NCBI GenBank assembly: GCA_003564295.1
Contig: PXFI01000237.1
Span: 1 to 39,491, forward strand
Length of the DNA stretch: 39,491 nt
Direction: 5' to 3'
Source: Gemmatimonadota bacterium
Lineage (GTDB): Bacteria > Gemmatimonadota > Gemmatimonadetes > Longimicrobiales > Gaopeijiaceae
The translations under genes were made by a program, and so were the position numbers. Shown one piece after another: positions 9,211-16,722 of this stretch. The notes below the pieces were generated by a model. The model saw only the letters and a program-made list of their open reading frames with translations, did not search any database and was not told the origin of the DNA. How positions within the stretch are numbered: the stretch's first letter is position 1; every line of letters begins with the position of its first letter.

Positions 9211-9675
9211 TCAATCCGGAACCACTGCCACGAAGCTGATCTCCACCAGGGCCTGATTCAGGAGGTTGCCGGCGCCGACGCCCACGCATTCCCGGGCTGG
9301 AGGATCGGAAAGGAAGTACTCTCCGTACACCTGGTTCATCCCACCGTAATCAGCCACGTCAGCGAGGTAGACCGTGCCCTTGACCACATGGTCGAAGCCC
9401 ACCCCCAGCTCCAGGAAGAGGTCGGCGAAGTTTTCCATGATGTTCCGGGTCTCGGCTTGGATGCGACTGCTGGTCATGGCAAGCGTCTCCTCCGTGACCC
9501 CCAGCTTCCCCGAGAAGTAGTAGGTGTCACCCACCCGGACAGCCTCGGAGAAGGGCCTTTCCGGCAAGTGGGAGCGAAAGGCCTCCCTATCCAGAGGCGG
9601 GGTCTCCGGAGCCGGAGGCCGGCAGCCGGGAAGAAGGACACAGAAGAGGATGACGGCGGCGACGAGTCTGGTCAT
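9211..9675 (-). CDS. RidA/YjgF-family protein with lipoprotein signal
   Basis: A 154-residue protein. Residues 1-18 are a signal peptide ending in the lipobox LLPGC (C18), so the mature protein should be lipid-anchored. The rest is a Rid-family fold: FSEAVRVGDTYYFSGKLG, an internal VKGTVYLADVADYGGMNQVY block, and PPARECVGVGAGNL, which keeps the arginine that in RidA binds the imine/enamine carboxylate. Canonical RidA is cytosolic and deaminates reactive 2-aminoacrylate; an exported lipoprotein form probably has a different, unknown substrate. A strong SD (AGGAGG) sits just 5' of the ATG. The 188-base gap to the DUF2723 gene holds nothing I recognise. Confidence 0.82.
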   Translation of the reverse strand: MTRLVAAVILFCVLLPGCRPPAPETPPLDREAFRSHLPERPFSEAVRVGDTYYFSGKLGVTEETLAMTSSRIQAETRNIMENFADLFLELGVGFDHVVKGTVYLADVADYGGMNQVYGEYFLSDPPARECVGVGAGNLLNQALVEISFVAVVPD

Positions 9676-9840
9676 GGGATCCTCCTGGTAAAAGGATCAC
9701 GCCTTGGGTCTTCGAAAACCCCTCCTTCGGGCGTGTCCCGGCTTCACGTCCTCCCCACCCCGAGGGACGGGGCCTACCGGGCAATCTCAGTTGATAGTAG
9801 CGCCTGGCGGAGGGAATTGGAAAATGGGTACGTTTCATGG

Positions 9841-10938
9841 ATGCTCACGGGACTGAGACGAGCCCTGGCCTTCGCCTGGGCCTGGAGACGCGGGGCAACC
9901 CGCCTGCACGAGGAGGAGACGGAGATCCGGAGGGAGGACGGAAATCTCCCTGCCACCCTGTTACGTCCGGACCCCATCCCCGGCCCCCTCCCGGGATGGG
10001 TCGTCCTCCACGGGATCACACGCCCCGGACGCCGACATCCTACCCTTGTGCCCTTCGTCCGAGCCCTAGCCGGCTCGGGGGCGGTGGTGTTGGTCCCCGA
10101 GATCCCGGAGTGGAGGGACCTTCTGCTGGCGCCGGAAGAAGCCCTGGACACCCTGCGAGGATCCATCGGCTCCCTGGCCGGGATGGAGGAAACGGCTCCG
10201 GGAAGAATCGGGGCCATGGGATTCTCCTTCGGCGTTTCCTCCGTGCTGGCGGCGGCCTCGGACCCCTCCCTGGCGAAGCAACTTGGCGGCGTGGCGGGGT
10301 TCGGCGGCTACTGCGACCTTGAAAGGACTCTCCGTTTCCTCTTCCTGGGAGAACATGAGTGGAAGGGGGCAACCTACCACGGTGACCCGGATCCCTACGG
10401 ACGATGGGTAGTAGCCGGAAACTACCTGAGCAGGGTCCCGGGCTTCGAGGAAGCCATCGACGTCCAGCACGCCCTCATGGAGCTGTCCCGGCAAGCCGGC
10501 GACCTCCAAGTAGGAGCGTGGAAGAGCCATCTGGACCCCCTCAAGGAGAGGCTCCTTCTGAAGGTCCACGCCGACCGTCAGGCGCTGTTCCGGGCCCTGG
10601 CCCCACCGGCGGGGGAGCAGACCCCCAGGGGGCTTGCCGAAATCCTTTCTCCGGCTCTGGCCCTGGCGGCCCGGGATACAACCCAACTCTTCGAGCCGAC
10701 CCTTTTCCTGAACCGTATCGCCATTCCCGTGCGTCTCATCCACGGAAGGACGGACCGGCTGATCCCCTTCTCCGAGAGCCTGCGACTGCGGGAAGCGTTT
10801 CCCCCGAACGCTGACGTGCAGGTCTATCTCACGGGCCTGTTCGCCCACTCCCAACGACACCGAGGAAGCCCATTCGTCGAGCTGGGGGAACAACTCCGGT
10901 TCCTCAGAGTCATGAGCCACATCCTGGAAATGCTCTGA
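9841..10938 (+). CDS. Alpha/beta hydrolase (dienelactone hydrolase-like)
   Basis: The open frame extends far upstream, but the hydrolase begins at the ATG at 9841, giving 365 residues. The region before it in the same frame overlaps the RidA-like gene and looks non-coding. The catalytic triad is visible: nucleophile S129 in GFSFG, acid D305 in HGRTDRLIPF and H336 in FAHSQRH. The first strand and oxyanion region is GWVVLHGITRPG (52-63). An insertion of about 130 residues between nucleophile and acid forms a helical cap (WKSHLDPLKERLLLKVHAD and nearby). No signal peptide is evident, so it is probably cytoplasmic. The substrate cannot be read from sequence. The SD is weak; GGAGGG lies about 25 bases upstream. 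It converges on the HEAT-repeat gene. Confidence 0.8.
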   Translation: MLTGLRRALAFAWAWRRGATRLHEEETEIRREDGNLPATLLRPDPIPGPLPGWVVLHGITRPGRRHPTLVPFVRALAGSGAVVLVPEIPEWRDLLLAPEEALDTLRGSIGSLAGMEETAPGRIGAMGFSFGVSSVLAAASDPSLAKQLGGVAGFGGYCDLERTLRFLFLGEHEWKGATYHGDPDPYGRWVVAGNYLSRVPGFEEAIDVQHALMELSRQAGDLQVGAWKSHLDPLKERLLLKVHADRQALFRALAPPAGEQTPRGLAEILSPALALAARDTTQLFEPTLFLNRIAIPVRLIHGRTDRLIPFSESLRLREAFPPNADVQVYLTGLFAHSQRHRGSPFVELGEQLRFLRVMSHILEML

Positions 10939-10992
10939 GGGTTGACACCCTCGCCGGGCCGAGAGCCACGGCTGGGCTTGTCGCGCATTTGG

Positions 10993-12519
10993 TCAGTCCC
11001 GGTCGAGCAGGGCCCGGGCCACGGTCCGGATTCCCGTGTCGGCGTCGTCGGCCGCCTTCTCCAGGGACTCCTTCGCCCGGGGAGTGCCGATTCCGGCTAG
11101 GGCCCGGTAGGCGGCGATTCGGATCTCCCGGGACGGCCGTGAGAACACCCCTCCCACCGCCCGCTTCTCGATTAGGGAAACAGCCGAGGGATCGCCGAGC
11201 TGCCCCAGGGCCCTGAGACATTCCACCTGAACGTCCTCGTTCTGGTCGGACTCCAGGGTGGCCAGGAGGGGTTTCAGGGCTTTGCCCACCCTGAGAACGC
11301 CCAGGGAACGGCACACCCTGGCCCGGACCTCCGCTTCCGGGTCGCCCATCATTCCCAGGAGAAGCTGGACCGCATCGTCCCCGCCGAGCTTGCCCAGAGC
11401 CAATACCGCCTCCCTCCGCACCCGGGGATCCGGATTGGCCAGGGGACCGGTGAGATGGGAGACGACCTCCTCTCCTCCTATCTCTCCCATTACGGACACC
11501 CCGTTCCGAACCACGAACCAGCGGGGATCCTTCACCATGTCCCGGGCCATCTCGAGCCCCAGGGGCCCCATGGCGACCAGGGCATCCATGAATACCCGCC
11601 TCTGGAATCGGTCCCGGGCCTCTCCGAGGGTATCGGCCAGGGCCAGAGCGGCCTCCCGTCCCAGCTGCGCTGCCACCCGGATGAGCCGGTTCCGCTCACC
11701 CTCGTTCCGCATGGCTCCGAGGCGAGCCACCAGGTGACTGGCCACAGCCGGTGTGGTAAGCTCCCGGGCCAGCTGAATAGTATCCCGGTGGTCTGGACTC
11801 TCCCCCGCAGCCTCCACCAGGACCTGCACCACATGCGTCAGGGACGTCATCTCCCTGGCCCGCTGGAGGCTGGCTGCCTCTTCCCTGATTCGGACCGCCC
11901 GTTCCCCCCGGGAAGGACCCCACTCTTTCAGGAAGGCCCACACCTCCTCCTCCAGCTCCGGAGGCAGAGACGGCGGGACGAAGAGGGGATCGTCCTCCGA
12001 ATCTGCCATGACCGCCGGAGCTTCTGTCGCCGAGGGTGGCTCCGAGGCTTCAGGCAGATCGGGGATCGGGAGATCTCCGGGCTCGAAAAGCCTCTGGATG
12101 GCCCCTGACATTCCCGGCGGGATTCCCTGCGACCTTCTGGATGAGAGGCCCACCTCCCTTTCCAGACCTCGGAACCTGGACGAGGAAGGAATCCCCCGCC
12201 AATGGGGATCTGGGTGCAGGCGGCGCAGGAAACCCTCCAGGACCTCCGGTTCCATGACACCCTGGAGTCGGATCTCCGTAATGCCGGCCTCCAGGAGAGC
12301 ATTCCGCAGCCGCTCCGTGCCTCCATGGGCATCGGGTACCACCTGGCCCCTGACCCGCAGGCCCTCGGGCTCTACCCGCACCGCCAGCCAGCCCTGGGCA
12401 TGGTGGGCTTCTCGGACCTCTTCCAGGGCTTCAACGAGGTCCGGATCGCCGGAGCCTCGTTCCAGGGTGAGGACGTACGCTCGGGACAGGGCAAGAAGCA
12501 AATCCTGTGCGGTCGCCAT
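10993..12519 (-). CDS. HEAT-repeat protein
   Basis: A 508-residue protein starting at ATG 12519 (MATAQDLLLALSRAY). An in-frame TTG 57 bases upstream is an alternative start, but it would add a proline-rich stretch that looks non-coding. The first ~100 residues are a mixed alpha/beta domain I do not recognise. Residues about 200-508 are HEAT/PBS-lyase-type helical repeats, clearest as DPRVRREAVLALGKLGGDDAV, DPEAEVRARVCRSLGVLRVGKA, EDVQVECLRALGQLGDPSAV and SREIRIAAYRALAGIGTPRA. These usually make protein-binding solenoids. There is no signal peptide or membrane span. It is transcribed divergently from the NamZ-like gene. No specific function can be assigned. Confidence 0.8.
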   Translation of the reverse strand: MATAQDLLLALSRAYVLTLERGSGDPDLVEALEEVREAHHAQGWLAVRVEPEGLRVRGQVVPDAHGGTERLRNALLEAGITEIRLQGVMEPEVLEGFLRRLHPDPHWRGIPSSSRFRGLEREVGLSSRRSQGIPPGMSGAIQRLFEPGDLPIPDLPEASEPPSATEAPAVMADSEDDPLFVPPSLPPELEEEVWAFLKEWGPSRGERAVRIREEAASLQRAREMTSLTHVVQVLVEAAGESPDHRDTIQLARELTTPAVASHLVARLGAMRNEGERNRLIRVAAQLGREAALALADTLGEARDRFQRRVFMDALVAMGPLGLEMARDMVKDPRWFVVRNGVSVMGEIGGEEVVSHLTGPLANPDPRVRREAVLALGKLGGDDAVQLLLGMMGDPEAEVRARVCRSLGVLRVGKALKPLLATLESDQNEDVQVECLRALGQLGDPSAVSLIEKRAVGGVFSRPSREIRIAAYRALAGIGTPRAKESLEKAADDADTGIRTVARALLDRD

Positions 12520-12713
12520 GAGGAACGTCCGGGGAATGGTGGCATTGGCATCGGGGGGGGGGAGAGCACACCCCAACTCAGAAGCCCAATGTAGCGACGG
12601 CCCGAGGGGAAGGCGAGAAGGTTGGTGGCGAACCCGACAACTGGCCCCGGAGGGCCAAGGAGCTATATTCTTGCCCCTTACTCTGTACCAGCGTTCGACC
12701 GGGAGTCCCGAGT

Positions 12714-13931
12714 ATGAGCCTGATACTCTTCGGCATCGACCGGGTTCTTGCCACCCCGGGTTCCGTCCCGGGAAGCGTGGGTCTGGTCACCAACGAGGCC
12801 GCGCGGACCGCCCTGGACCCGCTGGTACCGGCCCGCATGGCCCTCCAGCGCGCCGGAGTGGACCTGGTGAGGCTCTTTTCTCCGGAACACGGCCTGGGAG
12901 CGGACGCTGCCGACGGAGTTCCCGTGGCCGACGGCTTCGATCCCCTGACGGGGCTCCCGGTTACGAGCCTCTACGGGGCGAGCCTCCGCCCACCCCAGGA
13001 GACTCTGGGAGACCTGGGAGCCGTCCTCTTCGACCTCCCGGACGTGGGTACCCGCTTCTACACCTACATCTGGACCCTTTCCCACGTCATGGAGGCCTGT
13101 GCCGAAGCCGACGTACCGCTGGTGGTCCTGGACCGGCCGAACCCCCTGGGCGGAGAGATGGCGGCTGCAGAGGGCCCTGTCCTGGACGTGGAGGCCTTCG
13201 GAAGCTTCGTGGGACGGGCGGCCATTCCCATCCGCCACTCCGTTAGCATGGGCGAGCTAGCCCTGCTGTGGAAGGCCGAATGGAAGCTGGATCTTGAGCT
13301 CAGGATTCTCTCCTGCCAGGGTTGGCGTCGCTCCATGCACTGGCCCGACACGGGTTTGGCCTTCGTGCCCCCCTCCCCCGCAATGCCCAGCTATGAGTCG
13401 GCCCTCCTCTACCCCGGGCTGTGCCTCATGGAGGCCACGAATCTTAGTGCGGGCCGAGGGACGAACCGGCCCTTCCAACTGGTGGGGGCGCCCTGGCTTG
13501 CGGCGGAAGAGACCGTCCGAGCCTTCAACGCCCTTGCCCTTCCCGGAATCCGGGCCGAGTCCAGCTCCTTCACGCCGGCACAGGAACCCCACGCCGGTGT
13601 CCAGTGCCGGGGGATCTTCCTCCGGGTCACGGACCCCCGGGTTCTTCGGCCCGTGGAGGCCGGCCTGCACCTGCTGGCGGCGGTGATCCGGACCCACGGC
13701 GGAAAGTTTCGGTGGGTCCCCTACCCCACGGCGGCGAACCCGTCGGGTGAGGGACATTTCGAGCGGCTGGCGGGTCGGGTCGGCATCCGGGAGGCCCTGG
13801 AAGAATCCCCCGACGACCTGAAGGATCGCATGGCCGCATGGACCTCCCCATGCGGCTGGCAGGATAGGGTGGAGGAGCTTCTCCTTTACGGCGAAGAGGA
13901 AAGTGTTGCGTTCACGCATCCCGTGGGTTAA
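12714..13931 (+). CDS. namZ: NamZ-like exo-beta-N-acetylmuramidase (DUF1343, GH171)
   Basis: A 405-residue protein matching the DUF1343/YbbC family, now known as NamZ, which removes terminal MurNAc from peptidoglycan fragments. Visible family blocks are LFSPEHGLG (54-62), GLPVTSLYG, LFDLPDVGTRFYTYIWTL, VVLDRPNPLGGEM, EGPVLD, PSPAMPSYESALLYPG and EATNLSAGRGTNRPFQ. Length is close to the family norm. There is no signal peptide, although many NamZ proteins are exported, so it may act on recycled muropeptides in the cytoplasm. GGGAGT lies upstream of the ATG as SD; a TATATT at about 12664 is a possible -10 with no convincing -35. It ends 22 bases before the Asn-rich leader ORF, whose promoter overlaps its 3' end. 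Confidence 0.88.
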   Translation: MSLILFGIDRVLATPGSVPGSVGLVTNEAARTALDPLVPARMALQRAGVDLVRLFSPEHGLGADAADGVPVADGFDPLTGLPVTSLYGASLRPPQETLGDLGAVLFDLPDVGTRFYTYIWTLSHVMEACAEADVPLVVLDRPNPLGGEMAAAEGPVLDVEAFGSFVGRAAIPIRHSVSMGELALLWKAEWKLDLELRILSCQGWRRSMHWPDTGLAFVPPSPAMPSYESALLYPGLCLMEATNLSAGRGTNRPFQLVGAPWLAAEETVRAFNALALPGIRAESSSFTPAQEPHAGVQCRGIFLRVTDPRVLRPVEAGLHLLAAVIRTHGGKFRWVPYPTAANPSGEGHFERLAGRVGIREALEESPDDLKDRMAAWTSPCGWQDRVEELLLYGEEESVAFTHPVG

Positions 13932-13934
13932 TCT
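13906..13934 (+). promoter_or_regulatory. Candidate promoter of the Asn-rich leader transcript
   Basis: TTGCGT (13906-13911) and TAATCT (13929-13934) are separated by exactly 17 bases. The -35 matches the consensus in its first three positions and the -10 in three. Transcription would start near 13940, giving a very short 5' UTR before the leader ORF. It overlaps the last codons of the NamZ-like gene. Read-through from that gene is the alternative. Confidence 0.4.
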
Positions 13935-13953
13935 TTGTCGGTTGAGAAGCTTC

Positions 13954-14064
13954 ATGGCAACCAGGGCACGCTACACCATGACCCCAGCAGTCTGCATCCG
14001 AAATTCCAATAGCAACCGGAACAACCCCTGCGCCCGGCGCGGGAGGGAGGGGATCGGCGTGTAG
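13954..14064 (+). CDS. Asn-rich leader peptide (attenuation control)
   Basis: A short ORF of 36 codons from ATG 13954, or 28 codons from the in-frame ATG at 13978; both end at TAG 14062-14064. A GAGAAG at 13944-13949 could serve as SD for the first start. The striking feature is the run at 14002-14025, which reads Asn-Ser-Asn-Ser-Asn-Arg-Asn-Asn: five asparagine codons (two AAT, three AAC) in eight positions. Asn codons are uncommon in so GC-rich a genome. The ORF is followed 22 bases after its stop by a strong intrinsic terminator and then by an AsnRS-like synthetase gene. This is the layout of trp/his-type leader peptides, in which a ribosome stalled at scarce aminoacyl-tRNA lets transcription continue. 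I infer sensing of Asn-tRNA; the peptide itself is probably unstable and has no separate role. Confidence 0.72.
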   Translation: MATRARYTMTPAVCIRNSNSNRNNPCARRGREGIGV

Positions 14065-14085
14065 CAGCCGACCATCCGGTGTACC

Positions 14086-14131
14086 GGAGCCCCCGACTCG
14101 CCCCGCGGCGGGTCGGGGGCTCCTCTTTTCT
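14086..14131 (+). terminator. Intrinsic terminator acting as attenuator
   Basis: Left arm 14086-14102 pairs with right arm 14107-14123 in 17 consecutive base pairs, including one G-U, around a 4-base loop (CCGC). It is followed at once by TCTTTTCT. It lies between the leader stop codon and the synthetase start, with the synthetase SD (AGGAG, 14136-14140) only a few bases later, so it must be read through for expression. A smaller hairpin with the leader stop codon in its loop (TCGGC 14054-14058, GCCGA 14067-14071) precedes it. The G-rich stretch 14041-14052 could pair with the C run of the left arm as an antiterminator, but I see no clean long pairing by eye. Confidence 0.85.
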
Positions 14132-14147
14132 ATCCAGGAGACGTTTC

Positions 14148-15386
14148 GTGCCTGACGAGACCTTCGCCCACATCGGCCAGAGCCTATCCCGCTTCCAGTC
14201 CGTCCTCCGGGAGGGCGGAGCTACCCTGGACTCATTCCTGAAGTCCAATTACCTGGATCGGTGGCATTCCGACGCTCTTCTTCACGTCATGGCCATACGG
14301 ACCTCTCTCGTGGCGGGCATGCAGGACTATCTGATCGGAATGGGGCTCATGAACCTGGAGCGGGTACAGCTCAGTCTCCTCACGGATCCCCTGGCCCATG
14401 AGGTGGAGCACACGCCTTCCCTCTCCTACAAGGGTCAGCCCTACGTCACCACCCACAGCATGATCTACTCCAAGCTCCTGGCCTGCTCTCACCCCAGGAT
14501 TCCCGGCGTGTTCGTGGACTCTCCCAACATCCGCCTCGAAATGGCCTCCCCCGACGGCTCCCAGAGGGAGAGGTACCTGGTGGACTTCAGCCAGCTGGAC
14601 GTGGAGGTGCGACGGAACCGTGGCGTGCAGCTGGACGCCTACTTCGACGAACCGGAGGAAGTGGGAGAGATCCTCCGGCAGGACCTGAAGACCGCCCTGC
14701 GGTTCTTTGAAGGGATGTTTCGGGCGGGTCTGGAGCGGGTGCTCCAGAGGAACGAGGCTGACCTTGCAGCCCTGGGGGTGGCCCTGGAGCTCCCCAAGGA
14801 CCCCTTCCCCATTTTCGAGATGGACGACGGGCTGAAACGCTATCCTCAAAGCGAGGTGGAGGCGGGCCTGGGCAGGGAAACGGAGTCTCCCTTCTTCTTC
14901 GTGACGGGACTCCTGCGGGAGAACTACGACCTCCTGTATCCTTACCTGCGCCGGGACGGGACGCGGCCGGCCCTCACCGGGTTCCCCAGCCACCGGATCT
15001 ACAATTACGATCTCTGTGTGAAGAGCATCGTGCGATCCACGGGGGAAGCCACCCCGGCCAGGGAGGCCCTGAGCGGAGGCCTCCGGGAGTGGCTTCCGGA
15101 GCCCATGGTGGCCCGCCTCCTGGATCACGGGATCCTGCAGAATGCGCCCGTCTTTGCGGACGGCGTCATCCACAACATCGAGGAACTGGGCGGCTACGGT
15201 CCCTTCCTCATGGTGGCCCACCGGCGGGACGCCCAGGGCCGCTCCACCTTCCCCGACACCTTCGGCGGGGGCCTCGGCATCGAGCGGGCCCTGTGGGGCA
15301 TCCTCCGTGGCCCTTGCATCCGGTACATCGAGGACGTGACCTGCTTCGGGAAGAACCCCGACTCCCAGCCCATCTATTTGTTCTGA
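14148..15386 (+). CDS. AsnRS-like class II synthetase, probable asparagine synthetase
   Basis: A 412-residue protein starting at GTG 14148, with AGGAG seven bases upstream. A longer open frame exists but would run through the terminator hairpin. It is a class II aminoacyl-tRNA synthetase catalytic core of the Asp/Asn type: motif 2 is NIRLE (R129, E131) with the following RYLVDFSQLDVEV, and motif 3 is GGGLGIER (373-380, R380). The N-terminal OB-fold anticodon-binding domain of AsnRS is absent. The known family with this design is the archaeal-type asparagine synthetase, an AsnRS paralogue that makes asparagine from aspartate. The Asn-codon leader upstream independently points to asparagine supply. 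A role in tRNA charging cannot be excluded. At 412 residues it is longer than the archaeal enzyme, with an insertion in the middle of the core. Its 3' end overlaps the convergent gene by 13 bases. Confidence 0.75.
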   Translation: MPDETFAHIGQSLSRFQSVLREGGATLDSFLKSNYLDRWHSDALLHVMAIRTSLVAGMQDYLIGMGLMNLERVQLSLLTDPLAHEVEHTPSLSYKGQPYVTTHSMIYSKLLACSHPRIPGVFVDSPNIRLEMASPDGSQRERYLVDFSQLDVEVRRNRGVQLDAYFDEPEEVGEILRQDLKTALRFFEGMFRAGLERVLQRNEADLAALGVALELPKDPFPIFEMDDGLKRYPQSEVEAGLGRETESPFFFVTGLLRENYDLLYPYLRRDGTRPALTGFPSHRIYNYDLCVKSIVRSTGEATPAREALSGGLREWLPEPMVARLLDHGILQNAPVFADGVIHNIEELGGYGPFLMVAHRRDAQGRSTFPDTFGGGLGIERALWGILRGPCIRYIEDVTCFGKNPDSQPIYLF

Positions 15387-16489
15387 GATGGATGAGCCCC
15401 CGGGCTTATCCCTACCACCTCCCCACCTTCCTCCCGGATTCCCACAACCCGGAGGTCCGGCTGGCCGCTGATCCTCAGAAACGGCCTCTCCTCCACAAGG
15501 GGCATACGGATCCACCATCTCCGGACGATCCACGTCCCCCCGGGGATCTCCTCGAAATACACCCGCCCCTCGGCCATGCCCCTGACTTCCGGCCACGGGG
15601 ACCAGGTGTAGTCGTACTGGAGGAACTGGAGGTGAGCCTTCTCCCGGTCAAGCCATAGGGTTCCCTGGATCGCCGGAGGGCCCCTGCCCCGGATCGGCTC
15701 GAAGGCAAGCCCAACCAGATCAGGGTTCTCCTCATCCTCACTCAGGCGGAAGCAGTAGCCGTCCAGGAAGGTATCGGACAGGAGCACGGCCGCATCCGGC
15801 CCATAGTAGATGTATCCGCCCCCACCGTCTGGCTGGACAAAGCCCTTCTCCAAAAGGTCTTCCACGGGATGGGTACGGATGGGGGTGCGGGCCAGGTACC
15901 GATCCACCCCTCTGGTCTCGCTGAGCACCAGTCGGCTCCGAGGATCCAGCTCCCTCACCCACCGCGCCACCTGAAAGTGGTGGAGGCCCTGCTGCTGGGT
16001 CCAGTCCTGGACGGTGAGAGCCTTCCGGACCTCCTCCCACACCCTCGCCAACTCCAGCCCCTCACCGGGACGCACCACGCACCGCTGCTGCCCCTCTACC
16101 CGAAGCTCCTCCAGAAGGATTGGCAACTCGACAGCCTCCAGCCGGAGGTTCAACGTCTCGCTCGGGGAGAGGGCGAAGGACTCCGAGGTGACCGTCTCGT
16201 AGCCGATCCGCTCCGCACGGAGGACGTAGCGTCCAGGGACCGGGGCCCGGAGGAGGAAGCGGCCGGCCTGGTTGGTGAGATACCCCCCCTGTGTGGCACC
16301 GTCCTCATCCAGGAGGAGGACCAAGGCCCCCTCCACCGGCGCAGCGGACTGGCGGTGCACGAGCTGGCCCTGCACCGTCTGGGCCGGGGCGGGAGCGGCG
16401 GGAAGGGCAAGCAGGAGTAGGACGAGCAGAGGCCGGCAAGCGGCCCTGCCCGCCAGCCTCCACCGGGATTCGGATGGGCGGTCCCGCAT
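15374..16489 (-). CDS. Exported CarboxypepD_reg-domain protein
   Basis: A 371-residue protein if started at ATG 16489, where a clear signal peptide follows (basic start, then LLVLLLLALPAAPAPAQ). Residues about 40-125 form a carboxypeptidase regulatory-like beta-sandwich (VQGQLVHRQSAAPVEGALVL ... GRFLLRAPVPGRYVLRAERIGYET). The remaining ~240 residues are a beta-rich region without a motif I know. An in-frame ATG at 16603 has a better SD (GGAGGG, a few bases away), and a candidate promoter sits just upstream of it. That start would add 38 residues of atypical codon use ahead of the signal peptide, so I prefer 16489, but the choice is open. Such proteins are common in the envelope of Gemmatimonadota and Bacteroidota. 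Confidence 0.72.
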   Translation of the reverse strand: MRDRPSESRWRLAGRAACRPLLVLLLLALPAAPAPAQTVQGQLVHRQSAAPVEGALVLLLDEDGATQGGYLTNQAGRFLLRAPVPGRYVLRAERIGYETVTSESFALSPSETLNLRLEAVELPILLEELRVEGQQRCVVRPGEGLELARVWEEVRKALTVQDWTQQQGLHHFQVARWVRELDPRSRLVLSETRGVDRYLARTPIRTHPVEDLLEKGFVQPDGGGGYIYYGPDAAVLLSDTFLDGYCFRLSEDEENPDLVGLAFEPIRGRGPPAIQGTLWLDREKAHLQFLQYDYTWSPWPEVRGMAEGRVYFEEIPGGTWIVRRWWIRMPLVEERPFLRISGQPDLRVVGIREEGGEVVGISPGAHPSQNK

Positions 16490-16495
16490 GAGGAT

Positions 16496-16526
16496 CCAGG
16501 CCCCTTCCGATCCCGGAAGGCCCTGG
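16496..16526 (-). other. Hairpin upstream of the CarboxypepD_reg start
   Basis: On the minus strand a 7-bp stem (CCTTCCG with CGGAAGG, loop GGAT) continues, after a 1x2 internal loop, as a 5-bp stem (CCAGG with CCTGG). It ends six bases before ATG 16489. The only purine-rich SD-like stretch for that ATG (GGAAGGGG) lies in the right arm, so the structure would limit initiation there. If translation starts at 16603 instead, the hairpin is inside the coding region. Confidence 0.4.
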
Positions 16527-16634
16527 GACGTGGCACTTCCGGCCCGCCCGAATCCGCCTAAGCCTCTGCCCCGTGAAGCAAGACCAGGGAGGACGGAGTT
16601 CATGGACCCTCCAGGTTGGTTGGCAAGCTGTCCT

Positions 16635-16663
16635 ACTATGCTCCTCGTGAGTGAGCAGCACAA
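16635..16663 (-). promoter_or_regulatory. Candidate promoter for the CarboxypepD_reg gene
   Basis: Read on the minus strand, TTGTGC (16663-16658) and CATAGT (16640-16635) are 17 bases apart. The -10 matches consensus in four of six positions. The predicted start near 16628 lies about 25 bases before the alternative ATG 16603 and about 140 before ATG 16489. Confidence 0.35.
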
Positions 16664-16722
16664 GATAACGAAGACCTCCATGTTCTCCATGTCTGGCTAT
16701 GGCGGTGGAGAGGCTGACCGGG

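Noticed and set aside
8617-9840. Upstream in-frame extension of the alpha/beta hydrolase.
   Set aside because: It overlaps two real minus-strand genes and has no hydrolase features; the fold begins at 9841.
14079-14147. Earlier GTG start for the AsnRS-like gene.
   Set aside because: It would translate the terminator hairpin; AGGAG at 14136-14140 points to GTG 14148.
13932-14147. T-box riboswitch in the synthetase leader.
   Set aside because: The conserved T-box sequence that pairs with the tRNA acceptor end is not visible, whereas an Asn-rich leader ORF is.
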